NCBI GenBank assembly: GCA_964644695.1
Contig: CAZXWN010000001.1
Span: 310,001-374,000 of the forward strand
Length of the DNA: 64,000 nucleotides
Direction: 5' to 3'
Source of the DNA: CAZXWN01 sp964644695 [NCBI: uncultured bacterium]
Lineage (GTDB): Bacteria; UBP4; UBA4092
The translations under genes were made by a program, and so were the position numbers. Shown in pieces: positions 36,116 through 45,336 of this stretch. Each line of letters starts with the position of its first letter. Positions within the stretch are counted from its first letter, which is position 1. The notes under the pieces were generated by a model. The model searched no databases and was not told where the DNA came from. It saw only the letters and a program-made list of their open reading frames with translations.

Positions 36116-38125
36116 TTGAAATATATTGAAATAGCTGTAGATGTACCGATTCATTCGTTATTTACGTATATTTTACCTGATGAATATCAGGATTTTGTTC
36201 ATATAGGCTCTTTGGTCTCGGTTCCCTTTCGTAAAATGATGAAACGAGGGGTTGTTGTAAGAATACTTGATACTACAGATGTAAAAAATCCAAAACCAAT
36301 ATTAGGAATTGAGCAACCCAACATATCCTTAAGTAAGAATATTCTTAAATTATTATTGTGGATGTCTGATTATTACCAATGCCCTGTTGGTGAAGCTGTT
36401 TTCGCAGCCATACCTAAGCTGACAAAAAAATCCGAGAAAAAATCTACTTTAACCGACGAATTCCCTTTATTATCCACTATTAAGCATCAAACCCTCACTC
36501 CTGAGCAAAACGAAGTAATGATTCAACTTCTTAAGAAGTTAAATCATGGCCATTTCAATGTGAACTTGATATACGGAGTAACTGGAAGTGGGAAAACCGA
36601 GCTTTATCTTCATGCAATCCACAATATATTGAATCAAGGTAAGGGGATTTTGGTTCTGGTACCAGAAATAACTTTGACTTATCAGCTCATCAATAGAATT
36701 AAAGAAAGGTTTGGGAATTGGGTTGCCGTTTTACATAGTGGGTTAACAGGAAGTGTTCGGAGTGATGAGTGGTGGAGAGCCCAAAGGGGCGAGGCACGAA
36801 TTGTCGTAGGAGTACGATCTGCTGTCTTTGCGCCAGTGAAAAATCTGGGTTTAATAATTATTGATGAAGAACATGAGAACACTTTCAAGCAGGATAATAA
36901 TCCTCGCTACCATGCTCGTGACGTCGCTATAATGCGAGCAAAGATTGAATCTGCTTCAATCATACTGGGTAGTGCTACACCGTCCATGGAATCCTATTAT
37001 AATGCGCTATTAAAAAGATATACTCTTTATGATTTATCAATACGAATTGATAATCGGCCTATGCCTAAATACAAGGTTATCGATATGCGTAAGGAGATTA
37101 ACAAAGGAACTTCAGCAAGTACAATTATTTCTCCTTCACTGAATTCCATGATGAGAGATAAATTAATCAATGATGAACAGGTGTTGTTATTTCTAAATAG
37201 AAGGGGTTATTCCACAGTATTAATGTGTAGGGCCTGTGGAAAGGCTTACCAATGTAATCATTGCTCAGTCCCGATGACTTATCACAAATCTACCCATAGG
37301 TTGCTTTGCCATTATTGTGGATTAGTTAGTATTCCTCCTGATAGTTGCGAAAACTGTGGTTCCGGAATGATTAAATACCTGGGTACAGGAACTCAACAGG
37401 TTGAGGAGTGTGTTCAAAAACTTTTGCCAGAATACTTACTCAATAGATTGGATGTTGACGTTAGTAAGAAGAGGGGCGTAACCCAAAAGATCCTTAAAAA
37501 TTTTATTCAGGGAGAAACAAAGATACTACTGGGTACTCAGATGATAGCTAAAGGTATTGATATTTCTACCGTTACCTTGGTGGGTGTTATTAATGCGGAT
37601 CAGTTATTAAATCTTATTGATTACCGTTCTGCTGAAAGAGCTTATGCCTTATTAACGCAAGTGGCAGGTCGAGCAGGGCGTGGAACATCCCCCGGACTTG
37701 TGGCTATCCAGACCTTTAATCCCAATCATCATGCTCTGTGCGCGGTTATCAATGGGGAAAGACATGAATTCTATCGACGTGAACTAAGGTTGAGACATAA
37801 ACTGGGGTTCCCTCCATATCAACGATTAGCTCTTTCTGTTTATCATCATCGTAAGGAGGAAACTTGTTTCAGTCAGGCAGCTGAGTTTGCCCGAACTGTA
37901 AGGCAATTGATTCTTGAAGAGCCAGACACTCCCATTGAAGTTTTAGGTCCGTCATTTGCAACAATCCAAAAAATCAAAGACAAGTATAGATGTCATGTGC
38001 TAATGAAAATGCCTAAGGCATTTAATCATGTGGAATTTATCAAAAAAATTAGAACAACGATGACTGAAAAAGGGGTGGTAATGCCAAACTATATAGATAT
38101 TGATCCTGTTTCACTTTTGCAATAA
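36116..38125 (+). CDS. priA: Primosomal protein N' (PriA helicase)
   Basis: 669 residues from a TTG start at 36116, placed by AAGGA 7 nt upstream and by the family N terminus KYIEIAVDVPIHSLFTYILP. Restarts replication at stalled forks. Walker A YGVTGSGKTELYL (Lys160), DEEH box (IIIDEEHENTFKQD), zinc module with eight cysteines (CRACGKAYQCNHCS ... CHYCG ... CENCG) and the helicase block GTQMIAKGIDI. Its stop codon abuts the stop of the convergent C39-like gene with no spacer. Confidence 0.96.
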   Translation: MKYIEIAVDVPIHSLFTYILPDEYQDFVHIGSLVSVPFRKMMKRGVVVRILDTTDVKNPKPILGIEQPNISLSKNILKLLLWMSDYYQCPVGEAVFAAIPKLTKKSEKKSTLTDEFPLLSTIKHQTLTPEQNEVMIQLLKKLNHGHFNVNLIYGVTGSGKTELYLHAIHNILNQGKGILVLVPEITLTYQLINRIKERFGNWVAVLHSGLTGSVRSDEWWRAQRGEARIVVGVRSAVFAPVKNLGLIIIDEEHENTFKQDNNPRYHARDVAIMRAKIESASIILGSATPSMESYYNALLKRYTLYDLSIRIDNRPMPKYKVIDMRKEINKGTSASTIISPSLNSMMRDKLINDEQVLLFLNRRGYSTVLMCRACGKAYQCNHCSVPMTYHKSTHRLLCHYCGLVSIPPDSCENCGSGMIKYLGTGTQQVEECVQKLLPEYLLNRLDVDVSKKRGVTQKILKNFIQGETKILLGTQMIAKGIDISTVTLVGVINADQLLNLIDYRSAERAYALLTQVAGRAGRGTSPGLVAIQTFNPNHHALCAVINGERHEFYRRELRLRHKLGFPPYQRLALSVYHHRKEETCFSQAAEFARTVRQLILEEPDTPIEVLGPSFATIQKIKDKYRCHVLMKMPKAFNHVEFIKKIRTTMTEKGVVMPNYIDIDPVSLLQ

Positions 38126-39229
38126 TTATTTCTCTGGTTGAACAACTACAATGGCACCACTATGATTTAACCATGCTTTTTCCAACTCATTTTTATCGAG
38201 TGTAATGTATCCCTTGGATACATCTTCTGCACCCGGGTCATTCACAATAGGGTTACCCTCTTCACTAAAGCCTCTGACCACGATAATATGCCCGGCAGTA
38301 CTGTTTACCGGAGCACCTTTTAATTCCCCTTCGTTATAACGTATAGACAATATAACAGGATGTCCTTGTGATATTTGTTCTTTTACTGGGTCAAAATTTC
38401 CACAATACTGCACATAGGATCGATAACCTAAAGAACCCGCAAATGCGGCATTATAAATCCAGTTTCCATAAATATTGTTCAAATTGTCCCATACATTTTG
38501 TGCGACTTCAGCTGTTGCAAAAGACTTTCCATAATAATCTAAAACCATAGATAAAGATGTCGGATGACAGATTCTCCAAGATAAATCTTTGGCTTCAACC
38601 ATTTGTGACCTATAGGGGACATCAAGATTTCTTATCCAGTCTTTTCTTGATTTCCCTATCACTAACTTTTCTTTAACAGGTGTGTCTTTTTTATAATTTG
38701 CATAACTGAAGGATACTCGGCGTAATGTCGGCGTGTGTTCCGATGAATCAGAGTATAAAGAAAAACGATATCTAAAAGCATTGGAGGGTTTGCTTAGTTT
38801 AATCTGATCTACATCAACATATCCGTATTCATCCTTTTTCATTCGATGACGGTTTATCTCAGGATTTTCCTGGTAATCGGAGATTTCGTACCAAGATGAC
38901 CATTTATTGAATCCAACATGGACCTGTGCTTCTACTCTCAAATGTGTTTGGGAGGGATATTTCCCATTCCAGGAAAGTAATAATGTATCAAAAGGAAATT
39001 TAGATCTGATAACGGGGGAGACTATTTGCCCATTTGAGACGAAACTGCCGTTTTCTTTTGCTAATGTAAATTCATGGGATATGTCATTGTATTCCAGGTT
39101 ATAACTAACAGCTTTTTTGAAATCATTTATATTCTCATGAATTTTACATGAAGTTTTCGGTCCAATATTTGCAGATACCATCTGAATCATAAACACAACT
39201 CCTGTTATTATGAAAAGGTAATATTTCAT
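38126..39229 (-). CDS. Exported C39-like cysteine protease
   Basis: 367 residues. Signal peptide (YYLFIITGVVFMIQMVSA), a beta-rich N-terminal part (about 40-185) with HTPTLRRVSFSYA, like carbohydrate-binding jelly-roll domains, then a papain-like peptidase_C39_2 domain: VPYRSQMVE, WRICHPTSLSMVLDYYG with Cys221, NSTAGHIIVVRGF with His314, and NDPGAED as the third catalytic position. Likely a secreted endopeptidase or amidase. The C39 designation here is by fold, not bacteriocin processing, since no ABC transporter is near. The next gene on the strand begins 1.4 kb upstream. Confidence 0.85.
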   Translation of the reverse strand: MKYYLFIITGVVFMIQMVSANIGPKTSCKIHENINDFKKAVSYNLEYNDISHEFTLAKENGSFVSNGQIVSPVIRSKFPFDTLLLSWNGKYPSQTHLRVEAQVHVGFNKWSSWYEISDYQENPEINRHRMKKDEYGYVDVDQIKLSKPSNAFRYRFSLYSDSSEHTPTLRRVSFSYANYKKDTPVKEKLVIGKSRKDWIRNLDVPYRSQMVEAKDLSWRICHPTSLSMVLDYYGKSFATAEVAQNVWDNLNNIYGNWIYNAAFAGSLGYRSYVQYCGNFDPVKEQISQGHPVILSIRYNEGELKGAPVNSTAGHIIVVRGFSEEGNPIVNDPGAEDVSKGYITLDKNELEKAWLNHSGAIVVVQPEK

Positions 39230-39267
39230 ATCCCCATCCTTGTGTAGATTCTATACATTTAAACACA

Positions 39268-40626
39268 TTATTGTCTGTATAGCACATATTTTATAACTTG
39301 ACCAAGATTTTTAGGGATTTTAAATACAGTATTTTTTATAACATCTATCCAACCTATTGATTCTGAATGACTTATCATTCCTAACGCAAATTGAAGCATT
39401 AAATTGATATTCCATACCGATAACATCGATAAAACGAATAATCCAATTCTTATTCGTATACATGATAAAAAACCCGCTAAACCCAGACAATATATGGGAT
39501 ACAAGTCTAACAATCTCCGATATCCAAATGAGGATCCAGCCCACCAATTGTCAGGTACGGCGTTAATGTAGATTTGAAAAAGGATAAAAACATCGAACAA
39601 GATCGATCTTGTTCGATGTTCCTTCGTTTGTAATCCGAGACCGATAAATACTAAAAAATACACGGGATTCCATGTTAAAAAACCATGCCGTGATGAAAAA
39701 AGAACATCCCATATTCTGGGGCTGGCCCAGTTCATTGTTTCATTTCCCATCGGAATGAGAAACCAAAACCCATAAACAATTTTCCATACAATCAATTGTG
39801 GAAGGAATCCTATAAATAACCCTAAAGACAATGCTGTTGAATTGGAAAGATAGTGTTTACTCCTATTTTTTAACCAAAACCATATATAGGGAATTAATAC
39901 AATAGGTAAGTTCTGCCAACGAACAAGACCCACCAATCCCGCCAAAAGGCCTATAAGGAGATATTCGAGAGATCCTTTATCTTTTAATTTCCACCATACC
40001 CAAAGAAATAATGAGATAGAAAAACAGGATAAAACATGCGCCATACTCGGAACGAGCGATTGGTAATATATGAAAGGCGTGGTAAATAAGAGCCCGATTA
40101 TTGACAGTAACGAAATGGTGCATGAATACCAGTTCCTGACAAATTTATATGACAAAATCAGGGTCATCAATCCATAAATTGCAGTTCCAAAACTGATACT
40201 TCCCACATAGAAAAGAGAATATCCATTCATCAGGTTTGTATCGGTGAACAAATAGTACAAATAGGTTAGAAGGTGACCAATTAAAAAGAAAGGTAACCAT
40301 AACAGGGCTGGTCCACAGGATGTTCTGTTGGGTGTGTGATTAGTAATTGTTCGTGGTTCATCTGGAGAAAACAATCCACTTTTATCATGGGCAGGTTTGT
40401 AAGAAGTAATCTTCGGAGCGGAGCTGTCTCCGGTGAAAATTTTGTAATAGTAATCAAATTCATTAGAATATTGTAAATCCCCATCTATGACTATTGAACG
40501 AAGTTGGGCATAGTAAGCTATTCCATCGCTGTTTATCCATGGGTGTAATAATGGGAGCAGTAAAACCCAGAAGACAACAATGATCCAAAGAGAGCGTTGA
40601 TCTGTTAATGTAATTTTTTTATTCAT
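39268..40626 (-). CDS. Polytopic GT-C-like membrane protein carrying an in-frame palindromic repeat
   Basis: 452 residues from ATG 40626; an in-frame GTG at 40635 is less likely. About ten to eleven hydrophobic helices. The first loop HPWINSDGIAYYAQLRS and the later DNWWAGSSFGYRRLLDLYPI resemble bacterial mannosyltransferase-like membrane proteins of the GT-C superfamily, with an Asp in the first extracytoplasmic loop. Residues 336-346 (EHRTRSILFDV) are encoded by the dispersed palindrome at 39589-39620. The element does not break the frame and seems not to lengthen this loop-plus-helix region by eye. Substrate unknown. Confidence 0.75.
   Translation of the reverse strand: MNKKITLTDQRSLWIIVVFWVLLLPLLHPWINSDGIAYYAQLRSIVIDGDLQYSNEFDYYYKIFTGDSSAPKITSYKPAHDKSGLFSPDEPRTITNHTPNRTSCGPALLWLPFFLIGHLLTYLYYLFTDTNLMNGYSLFYVGSISFGTAIYGLMTLILSYKFVRNWYSCTISLLSIIGLLFTTPFIYYQSLVPSMAHVLSCFSISLFLWVWWKLKDKGSLEYLLIGLLAGLVGLVRWQNLPIVLIPYIWFWLKNRSKHYLSNSTALSLGLFIGFLPQLIVWKIVYGFWFLIPMGNETMNWASPRIWDVLFSSRHGFLTWNPVYFLVFIGLGLQTKEHRTRSILFDVFILFQIYINAVPDNWWAGSSFGYRRLLDLYPIYCLGLAGFLSCIRIRIGLFVLSMLSVWNINLMLQFALGMISHSESIGWIDVIKNTVFKIPKNLGQVIKYVLYRQ
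39589..39620. repeat. Dispersed palindromic repeat, copy C, inside a coding sequence
   Basis: A perfect 32-bp palindrome: arm AACATCGAACAAGATC (39589-39604) and its exact complement (39605-39620). It lies within the membrane-protein gene at 39268-40626. No stop codon occurs in any of its six frames. Being of even length and self-complementary, it encodes the same peptide in mirrored frames of both strands. Confidence 0.95.
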
Positions 40627-40681
40627 GGTACACACAATAAGATAAGCACGATTTGTTTTATGAATATGTTAGACTTTTTTC

Positions 40682-41131
40682 ATGGATAATGATACTGAAA
40701 ATAATACTCAAACGATTACCTGTACGATTCATCCTGATGTCCAGGCCACAGGTGAGTGTTTTTCTTGCCAGAAACCGCTTTGTGAGGAGTGTTGTGACTG
40801 GATTGACGGTAAAGTTTTTTGTCCTGAGTGCCAGTTTGAGGCTCATCAAAAAGCTGACCTGATTAAATCTCATCACTCGGGTATAAGCGTCCTTCCTGTT
40901 TATCATACGGGATTGATGTCCATCGCCTTTGTTTTAACATTGGTGGGTACTTTTTTCTTTAGAAGAAATATGTCGATAATAAATGGGTTATTGTTTTCTA
41001 CGGGACTTTTCTTATTTCTGGTGAGTTTTGTATTGTCTTCGATTAATCGTTCATATGAATATGTTGTTAAATGGTTTTTCTGGATTATAAACATTTTCTT
41101 TATCTTATTTGCGCTTTTAATTGCCTGGTAA
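40682..41131 (+). CDS. B-box-type zinc-finger membrane protein
   Basis: 149 residues. N-terminal zinc-binding module with the B-box spacing: C-x2-H (CTIHP), C-x2-C (CFSCQKP), C-x2-C-x (CEECCDW), C-x2-C (CPECQFEAHQK). Then two or three hydrophobic helices (about 78-95, 100-120, 125-148). Cytoplasmic zinc ribbon with a membrane anchor is the visible layout; partner unknown. recF starts 6 nt after its stop, so it heads a recF-nucleoside operon. Confidence 0.8.
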   Translation: MDNDTENNTQTITCTIHPDVQATGECFSCQKPLCEECCDWIDGKVFCPECQFEAHQKADLIKSHHSGISVLPVYHTGLMSIAFVLTLVGTFFFRRNMSIINGLLFSTGLFLFLVSFVLSSINRSYEYVVKWFFWIINIFFILFALLIAW

Positions 41132-41137
41132 GGCTTC

Positions 41138-42208
41138 ATGAAAATAGATTCTCTTGAGTTGCTGGATTTCAGAAATTATTCTTCCATCAAAATCCCAATA
41201 AATGATTCTCATGTTTTAATCCGAGGTGATAATGCTCAGGGAAAAACTAATTTAATTGAGGCCATTTATATTGGTGCATTGGGAAAATCCTTTAGAACGT
41301 CTATTACTCGTGAAACAATCCGATTTGGCCAGGAACAGGCTTTTGTTTCCATTCACTTTACTCGAAACCGGGTTCGTCATAAGATTCGCTATCGAATTGC
41401 CTCTCAGGGGAATTCATTTTCGGTCAATGATACTCCTGTTACGAAACGATCTGAACTGGTTGGCAAGTTGCCCGTTGTTCTTTTTACTCCTGATTATTTA
41501 TCCTTGATAAAAGGAGAACCTCAGGGACGACGGGCATTTATTGACAGCTGTTTATGCCAGATTGATGTTGAGTATTTAAAACATCTCCAGCGTTACCATC
41601 ATGTTGTTAAACAAAGAAATCAGGCTCTCAAGGATGTTCGTGCTAATCGGTCCCCTTTTGATTGCGTAGAGGCCTGGAATAGCCAATTAGTAGAAACGGG
41701 ACTCTTCATAACACAGAAGAGAGTCGATAGTTTGGCTATAATCAATCAGTTATTGGAAACGTTTAACAAGATAAATAGAACTCATATCAATCTTGAATAT
41801 GAGCCCTCTATGAAAAAACTAAATATTAATGAGATTTATCAGGACCTCAACGACAATCGTGAATCGGAAATATTCAAGGGTTCAACCAGTATGGGGCCTC
41901 ATCGGGATAATATATCTTTTTATGATGGAGAAAAATTATTAAAAAATTATGGCTCACAGGGAGAACAAAGGACAGCTATTCTCTTGTTAATGGTGGCACA
42001 AGTTAATTTTCTCTATCGTTTTTCGGGAGAATATCCAGTAATATTATGGGATGACTTTGCATCAGAACTGGATGTTAAGCATATGACGATGATGTTGGAT
42101 TTAATTCCCAATACGTGTCAATTGATAGCTACGTCAGTCGATGTCCCATCCGCAGGTCATAAATCGTTTAATAACATAATGAGAATACAAAACGGAAAAT
42201 TAGTTTAA
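41138..42208 (+). CDS. recF: DNA replication and repair protein RecF
   Basis: 356 residues. SMC-like ATPase that loads RecA at ssDNA gaps with RecO/RecR. LELLDFRNYSS, Walker A GDNAQGKTNLIEAIY (Lys36), the PDYLSLIKGEPQGRRAFID block, signature GSQGEQRTAILLL and Walker B PVILWDDFASELD are present. It is not next to dnaA/dnaN/gyrB here as in many genomes, but between a B-box protein and nucleoside salvage genes. Confidence 0.95.
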   Translation: MKIDSLELLDFRNYSSIKIPINDSHVLIRGDNAQGKTNLIEAIYIGALGKSFRTSITRETIRFGQEQAFVSIHFTRNRVRHKIRYRIASQGNSFSVNDTPVTKRSELVGKLPVVLFTPDYLSLIKGEPQGRRAFIDSCLCQIDVEYLKHLQRYHHVVKQRNQALKDVRANRSPFDCVEAWNSQLVETGLFITQKRVDSLAIINQLLETFNKINRTHINLEYEPSMKKLNINEIYQDLNDNRESEIFKGSTSMGPHRDNISFYDGEKLLKNYGSQGEQRTAILLLMVAQVNFLYRFSGEYPVILWDDFASELDVKHMTMMLDLIPNTCQLIATSVDVPSAGHKSFNNIMRIQNGKLV

Positions 42209-42215
42209 GGTTTTT

Positions 42216-43100
42216 ATGATTCAATTGGAATATTTCATCATACTCATTCAAGTAATTCGGATATCTATTCCGTACCTTCTGGCGGCCATGGGCGGAATGG
42301 TTAGTGAGCGTGCTGGCATTGTAAACATTGCTCTTGAGGGGATGATGTTAAATGGCGCTCTTGGTTGTGTTTTAACCATCTATTACACAGGAAATCCCTG
42401 GTTGGGAGTCGTTGGTGGTATTACCGCAGGCTTTTTGACAGCAATTATTCATGCTGTAACGACTGTGAAATTCTGTGCTAATCAAATTATCAGTGGTGTG
42501 GCAATCAATCTTTTTTCTGTCGGAATCACCAAATATCTTCTTAAGTTGATTTTTGGGAGTACAAGTAATTCAGCACGCGTAGAAGGATTGCCAATGCTTG
42601 GAGGAGCCCAGGGTATATCACCTGTGATGATTCTGGCCTTATTATTAGTTCCAATCACATTCATATTGCTCCAGTATACAAAGTATGGACTTCGACTAAA
42701 ATCTGTGGGTGAAAAACCTGAGGCATCGGAAAGCGTAGGAATTAATGTTCTGATGTATCGGTATTGGGGAGTATTAATATCAGGGATGTTGGCTGGATTG
42801 GCGGGGGCTTATCTTGCTCTCGAACAACATCAATTTACCGACAATATGACAGGGGGACGGGGATATATAGCCTTGGCTGCAATGATATTAGGAAAATGGA
42901 ATCCATGGGGCTGTTTGGCAGCCAGCCTTTTGTTTGGTGCCGCCGAAACATTGAACATTCATCTGCAAAGTTCAGGCTCAGGAATTCCTAATCAGTTTAT
43001 ACAAATTATTCCATACTTATTAACAGTTATCGTTCTAGTTAGTGCAATTGGAAAGTCCATATCACCCGCATCTACAGGAAAACCCTATGAAAAAAGCTAA
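42216..43100 (+). CDS. ABC transporter permease, nucleoside (BmpA-type) family
   Basis: 294 residues, about nine hydrophobic helices. Typical start YLLAAMGGMVSERAGIVNIALEGMMLNGA, and later KSVGEKPEASESVGINV and GGRGYIALAAMILGKWNPWG, as in the second permease (YufQ/NupQ type) of BMP-family nucleoside importers. The ATPase, first permease and binding protein that normally precede it are not in this window. Downstream phosphorylase and kinase support a nucleoside substrate. Confidence 0.9.
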   Translation: MIQLEYFIILIQVIRISIPYLLAAMGGMVSERAGIVNIALEGMMLNGALGCVLTIYYTGNPWLGVVGGITAGFLTAIIHAVTTVKFCANQIISGVAINLFSVGITKYLLKLIFGSTSNSARVEGLPMLGGAQGISPVMILALLLVPITFILLQYTKYGLRLKSVGEKPEASESVGINVLMYRYWGVLISGMLAGLAGAYLALEQHQFTDNMTGGRGYIALAAMILGKWNPWGCLAASLLFGAAETLNIHLQSSGSGIPNQFIQIIPYLLTVIVLVSAIGKSISPASTGKPYEKS

Positions 43101-44415
43101 ACCGGCAAATCTTCTTGATTTAATCGCAAAGAAAAAGAATGGGATTCCATTAACTTTAGATGAGATCAATTCTCTGGTATCAGATTATACTTTAGGAATA
43201 ATTCCGGATTATCAGATGGCCTCATTTCTAATGGCTGTTTATTTCCGTGGAATGGATGATATTGAAATTCTTAACTATACTAAAGCGTTAATGAATTCAG
43301 GTGATGTCATAAAATTCCCAAAGATGAAATATCGCCCAGTTGATAAACATTCTACTGGAGGAGTAGGGGATAAGGTAAGTATTCCCCTGGCGGCATTAGT
43401 AGCGGCCTGTGGCGCACCCGTTCCGATGATATCTGGCAGGGGACTAGGCCATACAGGTGGAACCCTGGATAAGTTGGAATCTATTCCCGGATTCAATGTA
43501 AATCTTTCCATGGAAGAATTTAAATCATTGGTAGTTAAATATGGTTTAGCTTTGGGAGGTCAAACATCAACATTAGTTCCGGCGGATAAGAAAATATACG
43601 CTTTGCGAGATGTAACCGAAACAGTTGATAGTATTCCCCTAATTGTTGGGAGTATTTTAAGTAAAAAGTTGGCGGAAGGAGCTCAATCCTTTGTCTTTGA
43701 TGTGAAAGCGGGTAGTGGTGCTTTTATGAAGGATGAATATCAGGCCACTGTATTAGCAAAAGCTCTTGTTTCAATGACAAAACAGTTTAAAAAGAAATCT
43801 GTCGCTTTAGTTACCGATATGTCGCAACCTCTTGGTAATACGATTGGAAATAGCTTGGAAATCATTGAATCCATTGAGTTGCTAAAGGGTAATGGACCTG
43901 ATGATACCCTTGAATTAGTTATTATTATGGGTGCTTATATGCTTCTGATGAGTGGAGTCGTTAAAAATAGAATTGAGGGAGAAAGAAAAATAATCAAGTC
44001 CATTCAAGACAAAACAGGTTTAATGAAATTTGGAGAAATTATTAAAGCTCAGAAGGGTAATCCTGTGGTTATTGATGATTATGATTTGTTGCCTCAAGCC
44101 AAATATAAAAAGGTTTTGAAAGCTTCCCAATCAGGTTATATTGAGAAGATTGATGCCTTGGATATAGGTCTGGCTTCAGTCTATTTAGGAGCGGGAAGGG
44201 AATCTTTGGAATCAATTATTGATCCCGCCGTAGGTTTTTGGGTACATAAAAAAGTGGGAGATAGGGTTACAGCCAATACCCCGATAATTACTATTTGCTA
44301 TAACGATAAGTCCAAAATGGAAAAGGCACTTATTGATCTTAAAAAAGCGATTACCTTTAGTGACAAGATTATTGATAGCCCTCAACTCATAAAATCTGTC
44401 ATTGAGGATGCTTAA
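43087..44415 (+). CDS. pdp: Pyrimidine-nucleoside (thymidine) phosphorylase
   Basis: 442 residues from ATG 43087, with AGGA 8 nt before it; a longer frame from 43042 lies inside the permease and is unlikely. Phosphorolysis of thymidine or uridine to base and (deoxy)ribose 1-phosphate. Signature block VDKHSTGGVGDKVSIPLAAL, SGRGLGHTGGTLDKLESIPG, LALGGQTSTLVPADKKIYAL-like substrate block, and the C-terminal PYNP domain. Overlaps the permease by 14 nt. Pyrimidine-specific (Pdp) and thymidine-specific (DeoA) types cannot be separated by eye. Confidence 0.93.
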   Translation: MKKAKPANLLDLIAKKKNGIPLTLDEINSLVSDYTLGIIPDYQMASFLMAVYFRGMDDIEILNYTKALMNSGDVIKFPKMKYRPVDKHSTGGVGDKVSIPLAALVAACGAPVPMISGRGLGHTGGTLDKLESIPGFNVNLSMEEFKSLVVKYGLALGGQTSTLVPADKKIYALRDVTETVDSIPLIVGSILSKKLAEGAQSFVFDVKAGSGAFMKDEYQATVLAKALVSMTKQFKKKSVALVTDMSQPLGNTIGNSLEIIESIELLKGNGPDDTLELVIIMGAYMLLMSGVVKNRIEGERKIIKSIQDKTGLMKFGEIIKAQKGNPVVIDDYDLLPQAKYKKVLKASQSGYIEKIDALDIGLASVYLGAGRESLESIIDPAVGFWVHKKVGDRVTANTPIITICYNDKSKMEKALIDLKKAITFSDKIIDSPQLIKSVIEDA

Positions 44416-44416
44416 T

Positions 44417-45331
44417 ATGAAAACACGACTTTTGGTAATTGGAAGTACAAACATGGATTTAGTTGGTTTGGTTGATAGATTGCCTAAACCAGGAGAAACG
44501 ATACTTGGTCGATTGTTTTCTCAAAATCCGGGCGGAAAAGGTGCAAATCAGGCTGTTGCTGCAGCAAAATTGGGTGCACATGTCTCCTTTGTGAGCTCAT
44601 TAGGGAATGATCTTTTCGGGGACCAATTATGTCGCATATTAAAAACCAATAAGGTATCAACCAAATATATCAAGAGAGTTGAAAAGCCAAGTGGAGTAGC
44701 TCTTATTGGTATTGATAATGAAGCTGAAAATTCAATTATTGTGATACCAGGTGCTAATCATGACCTACGACCCTCAGATTTGTTGGAGATGAACGATGCT
44801 TTTGATAATGTTAATGCCTTATTGATTCAGTTGGAAATACCTCTGAAAACTGTAGAAAAAGCAATCGTATTGGCACATAAAAAGAATATTCCTGTAATTT
44901 TGAACCCCGCGCCTGCACATCATCTTACACCGTCAGTCTTCCCCTTAATTGATGTGTTAATCCCTAATGAAACAGAAGCAACTCTCTTAGCTGGGAAATC
45001 ATTAAACACTAAAACTTCGATAGAAGACATTGGAAATATTCTTCTCAAAAAGGGAATAAAAAACCTTATCATCACTCTTGGTTCAAAGGGTGCTTTTGTG
45101 ATGTCATCTAATACTTGTGAATTAGTTAAGGCTCCCAAGGTTAAGGCAATAAATACCGTTGCAGCAGGGGATGCGTTTTGTGGTGGATTTGCCTTAGCTT
45201 ATGCTGGAGGAATGGGTTTGCTTGATTCTACAAAGTTTGCTGTGTGTGTAGGTGCAACAAAAGTAACCCGTTCAGGAGCATTGGAAGGTATGCCCACATT
45301 GAAAGATGTTATGAAGTTATATAAATATTAG
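44417..45331 (+). CDS. rbsK: Ribokinase (PfkB family)
   Basis: 304 residues from ATG 44417, placed by GAGG 9 nt upstream; earlier TTG/ATG codons at 44402-44410 lie in the preceding gene. PfkB carbohydrate kinase with NPGGKGANQAVAAAKLGA, VISLGSKGA-type block (LIITLGSKGAFVM), and NTVAAGDAFCGGFALA, with the catalytic Asp in AGDAF. In this operon it may phosphorylate ribose or deoxyribose from nucleoside breakdown. Ends the recF-nucleoside operon. Confidence 0.88.
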   Translation: MKTRLLVIGSTNMDLVGLVDRLPKPGETILGRLFSQNPGGKGANQAVAAAKLGAHVSFVSSLGNDLFGDQLCRILKTNKVSTKYIKRVEKPSGVALIGIDNEAENSIIVIPGANHDLRPSDLLEMNDAFDNVNALLIQLEIPLKTVEKAIVLAHKKNIPVILNPAPAHHLTPSVFPLIDVLIPNETEATLLAGKSLNTKTSIEDIGNILLKKGIKNLIITLGSKGAFVMSSNTCELVKAPKVKAINTVAAGDAFCGGFALAYAGGMGLLDSTKFAVCVGATKVTRSGALEGMPTLKDVMKLYKY

Positions 45332-45336
45332 TTCTG

